A stretch of 64,000 nucleotides of DNA, from assembly GCA_963840435.1 (NCBI GenBank), contig CAWIYY010000005.1, positions 62,001-126,000 on the forward strand, in the 5' to 3' direction. This document shows positions 62,069 through 64,000 of this stretch, piece by piece; positions within the stretch are counted from its first letter, which is position 1, and each line of letters begins with the position of its first letter. The stretch is from Bog-473 sp963840435. Its GTDB lineage: Bacteria; Actinomycetota; Acidimicrobiia; Acidimicrobiales; RAAP-2. The notes beneath the pieces were generated by a model. It was not told the origin of the DNA and searched no databases. It was given only the letters and a program-made list of their open reading frames with translations. A program made the translations under genes and the position numbers.

Positions 62069-62242
62069 GGGCCCCCCGGTGGTGTCGTGTCGCGTCCCTG
62101 ACCAGCGTAGACCTGCTGTTCGGGGTTGCACAGAGAACATTTACTTGGCTCATACATTTCTCCAACCTGGCTGACAGCCCGTGGTTGTCCAATGGAGTCC
62201 GTGATCAGCCCGCGGAAGTTGCGGGCTCGGACGGAGGATCAG

Positions 62243-63985
62243 ATGAGCGAGGACACGAACGACCAGCCGAGGGCGTGGGAGTCGGAGACGGGGCACGACG
62301 CCGCCGTCCCCGAGGACCCGGCCCACGCCATCGCCCTGCCGGCGGTGACCCCCCCGGCGCCGCCGGCGAGCGAGGCCCCAGTACCCCCGGTGCAGTCGGC
62401 GCCCACGCCGGCCGCCCCGTTTGCGGCGGCACCCCAGCAGCCAGAGACGACCCCACCGCAGGGGACGCCGCCGAGCGGCAGCTACGCCATGGGCGCCCTG
62501 GGCGCCAACCCCGTCCCCGGCGCCGCACCCGGCGCTGCGCCGTCGGACCCGGGCACCTGGTCCTGGACGCCTCCCCCGACGCCTCCGGCCGGACAGGCCA
62601 GCGTGGTGGGCGCCAAGTCCCCGAACCACAAGCTGCGCACCGGCGTGCTGATCGGCGGGGCGGCGGCTGTGCTGCTGGCCGCGGGCATCGGGATCGGTCA
62701 CGCCGCCTGGAGCGGCAACACCAACCTCTCGGCGCTCCAGTCGGGCAACACGTTCCACGCCCCCACCCGCTCGGGCACCGGCAGCGGCGGGACGGGCTCG
62801 GGCAACCCGTTCGGGAACTTCCCGGGCTTCAACGGCGGCTCATCGAACGGCTCCGGTAACTCCGGCGCAGGGAACTCCGGTTCGGGCAACTCAGGCTCGG
62901 GCAACTCGGGCGGGTCGGGACCGAGTGACGCGAACGCCATCGCGTCCAAGGTCGACCCGGGACTGGTCGACATCAACACGACGCTCGGCTACCAGCAGGA
63001 GCAGGCGGCGGGGACGGGCATCGTGCTCTCCTCGGACGGCGTGATCCTGACCAACAACCACGTCATCGACGGCGCCACCACCATCAGCGTGACCGACGTC
63101 GGGAACGGCAAGACCTACACGGCCAGCGTCGTGGGGTACGACCACACCAAGGACATCGCGGTGCTCCAGCTCCACAACGCCTCGGGCCTGACCACGGCCA
63201 ACCTGGGCGACTCCTCGACCGCCTCGGTGGGCCAGGACGTCGTCGGTGTGGGCAACGCGGGCGGGACCGGCGGGACGCCGAGCGCGGCGGGCGGCACGGT
63301 GACCGCGCTCGACCAGTCGATCACGGCCAGCGACGAGGGCGACGGGACCTCCGAGCAACTGGCCGGCCTCATTGAGACGAACGCCGACATTCAGCCCGGT
63401 GACTCCGGCGGTGCGCTGGTCAACACCTCCGGTCAGGTGCTGGGCATCGACACGGCGGCTTCGGCCGGCTTCTCCTTCCAGACCAACGGCCAGTCCTCGG
63501 GCACCCAGGGCTTCGCCATCCCGATCGACACGGCGGTCTCGCTGGCCCACCAGATCGTGGCCGGCAACGGCTCGTCCACCGTGCACATCGGGACCACCGC
63601 CTTCCTCGGCGTCGAGGTCAGCCCTGCGGGCAGCTCGAGCACGGGTTCGGGTGGCAACGGCTTCGGTGGCAGCGGCGGGATCGGTGGCTTCTTCGGGGGC
63701 AACTCCGGCAGCACCGGGAACACCGGGAACACGGGCGGCGGGTCATCGAGCCCGGGCGGCGCCGAGATTGCCGGCGTGGTCACCAATGGTCCCGCCCAAG
63801 AAGGCGGTCTGGCCGAGGGCGACACCATCACCTCGGTCGACGGCAAGACCATCAACTCGGTGAACGACCTCACCAACGACCTGGGCGCCTTCCACCCGGG
63901 CGACAAGGTGACCATCGGCTGGACCGATTCCTCGGGCCAGACCCACACGGCCAGCGTGCAGCTCAGCTCGGGCCCGCCCCAGTAG
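62243..63985 (+). CDS. HtrA-like S1C serine protease with PDZ domain
   Basis: 580 residues, ATG 62243 after GGAGGA. A Pro/Ala-rich cytoplasmic region (1-130) is followed by one membrane helix (TGVLIGGAAAVLLAAGIGIG). A Gly/Ser/Asn linker (GNSGSGNSGSGNSGGSG) leads to a trypsin-like domain with His in ILTNNHVIDGAT, Asp in GYDHTKDIAVLQL and Ser in DIQPGDSGGALVN. A second Gly-rich insert precedes a PDZ domain (GVVTNGPAQEGGLAEGDTIT ... INSVNDLTNDL). This is the usual actinobacterial membrane-anchored HtrA/PepD-type layout, used for protein quality control outside the membrane. The gene is complete, ending 15 bases before the window edge. Confidence 0.95.
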   Translation: MSEDTNDQPRAWESETGHDAAVPEDPAHAIALPAVTPPAPPASEAPVPPVQSAPTPAAPFAAAPQQPETTPPQGTPPSGSYAMGALGANPVPGAAPGAAPSDPGTWSWTPPPTPPAGQASVVGAKSPNHKLRTGVLIGGAAAVLLAAGIGIGHAAWSGNTNLSALQSGNTFHAPTRSGTGSGGTGSGNPFGNFPGFNGGSSNGSGNSGAGNSGSGNSGSGNSGGSGPSDANAIASKVDPGLVDINTTLGYQQEQAAGTGIVLSSDGVILTNNHVIDGATTISVTDVGNGKTYTASVVGYDHTKDIAVLQLHNASGLTTANLGDSSTASVGQDVVGVGNAGGTGGTPSAAGGTVTALDQSITASDEGDGTSEQLAGLIETNADIQPGDSGGALVNTSGQVLGIDTAASAGFSFQTNGQSSGTQGFAIPIDTAVSLAHQIVAGNGSSTVHIGTTAFLGVEVSPAGSSSTGSGGNGFGGSGGIGGFFGGNSGSTGNTGNTGGGSSSPGGAEIAGVVTNGPAQEGGLAEGDTITSVDGKTINSVNDLTNDLGAFHPGDKVTIGWTDSSGQTHTASVQLSSGPPQ

Positions 63986-64000
63986 GGCCCCCACAGTCCT

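Overview
The window is GC-rich, codes densely on both strands and looks like an actinobacterium, possibly an uncultured Acidimicrobiia-like lineage. The evidence is a STAS-GAF-ANTAR regulator, a BTAD/AAA (AfsR-like) regulator, an F420-type luciferase-like oxidoreductase, a mycothiol-type maleylpyruvate-isomerase relative, a CFA-type methyltransferase and many GTG starts. There are no rRNA genes, complete tRNA genes, insertion sequences, CRISPR arrays or prophage genes. Class-level placement is an inference.

Left part (1-13.5 kb) is stress and signalling: a truncated membrane GAF sensor; a carboxymuconolactone-decarboxylase-like protein divergent from an ECF41-type sigma factor and an MFS pump; the STAS-GAF-ANTAR protein; an exported hydrolase; CsbD; an XRE-PPOX regulator next to a zinc alcohol dehydrogenase and a DoxX-like membrane protein; and a divergent pair in which a winged-helix regulator and a small protein share the same helical domain.

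13.9-26.8 kb is catabolic: TetR facing a tautomerase / enoyl-CoA hydratase / quinone-oxidoreductase / SDR cluster, an amino-acid dehydrogenase, a CFA-type methyltransferase, an amidohydrolase, a large esterase-like hydrolase and an orphan ABC substrate-binding protein. 27-41 kb holds a large AfsR-like regulator, a secreted beta-propeller/PKD/IPT protein, an acyltransferase-SGNH protein, an aldehyde dehydrogenase and a 770-residue glycine-rich secreted protein.

41.6-59.2 kb contains a CspA / desaturase / DEAD-helicase-with-cold-shock-domain cluster, a PAS-EAL protein and several recognisable genes broken by frameshifts (Tat phosphoesterase, ClC channel, secreted glycosidase-like protein, Clp-N protein, small exported protein, TIGR03086-like protein). 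Some frames are restored downstream and some breaks lie in short homopolymers, so base-calling or assembly indels are at least as likely as real decay. 55.7-64 kb has visibly higher third-position GC and holds a phytanoyl-CoA dioxygenase, an alcohol dehydrogenase, an amidohydrolase/TauD operon and an HtrA-like protease.

The most interesting non-genic signal is a dispersed composite repeat (A-rich GACAC tract, degenerate middle, conserved 3' block) found mostly downstream of genes and always in the same orientation. The most interesting gene-level signals are the helical-domain pair, the cold-response cluster and the glycine-rich protein. I did not find a clear new defence or mobile system.
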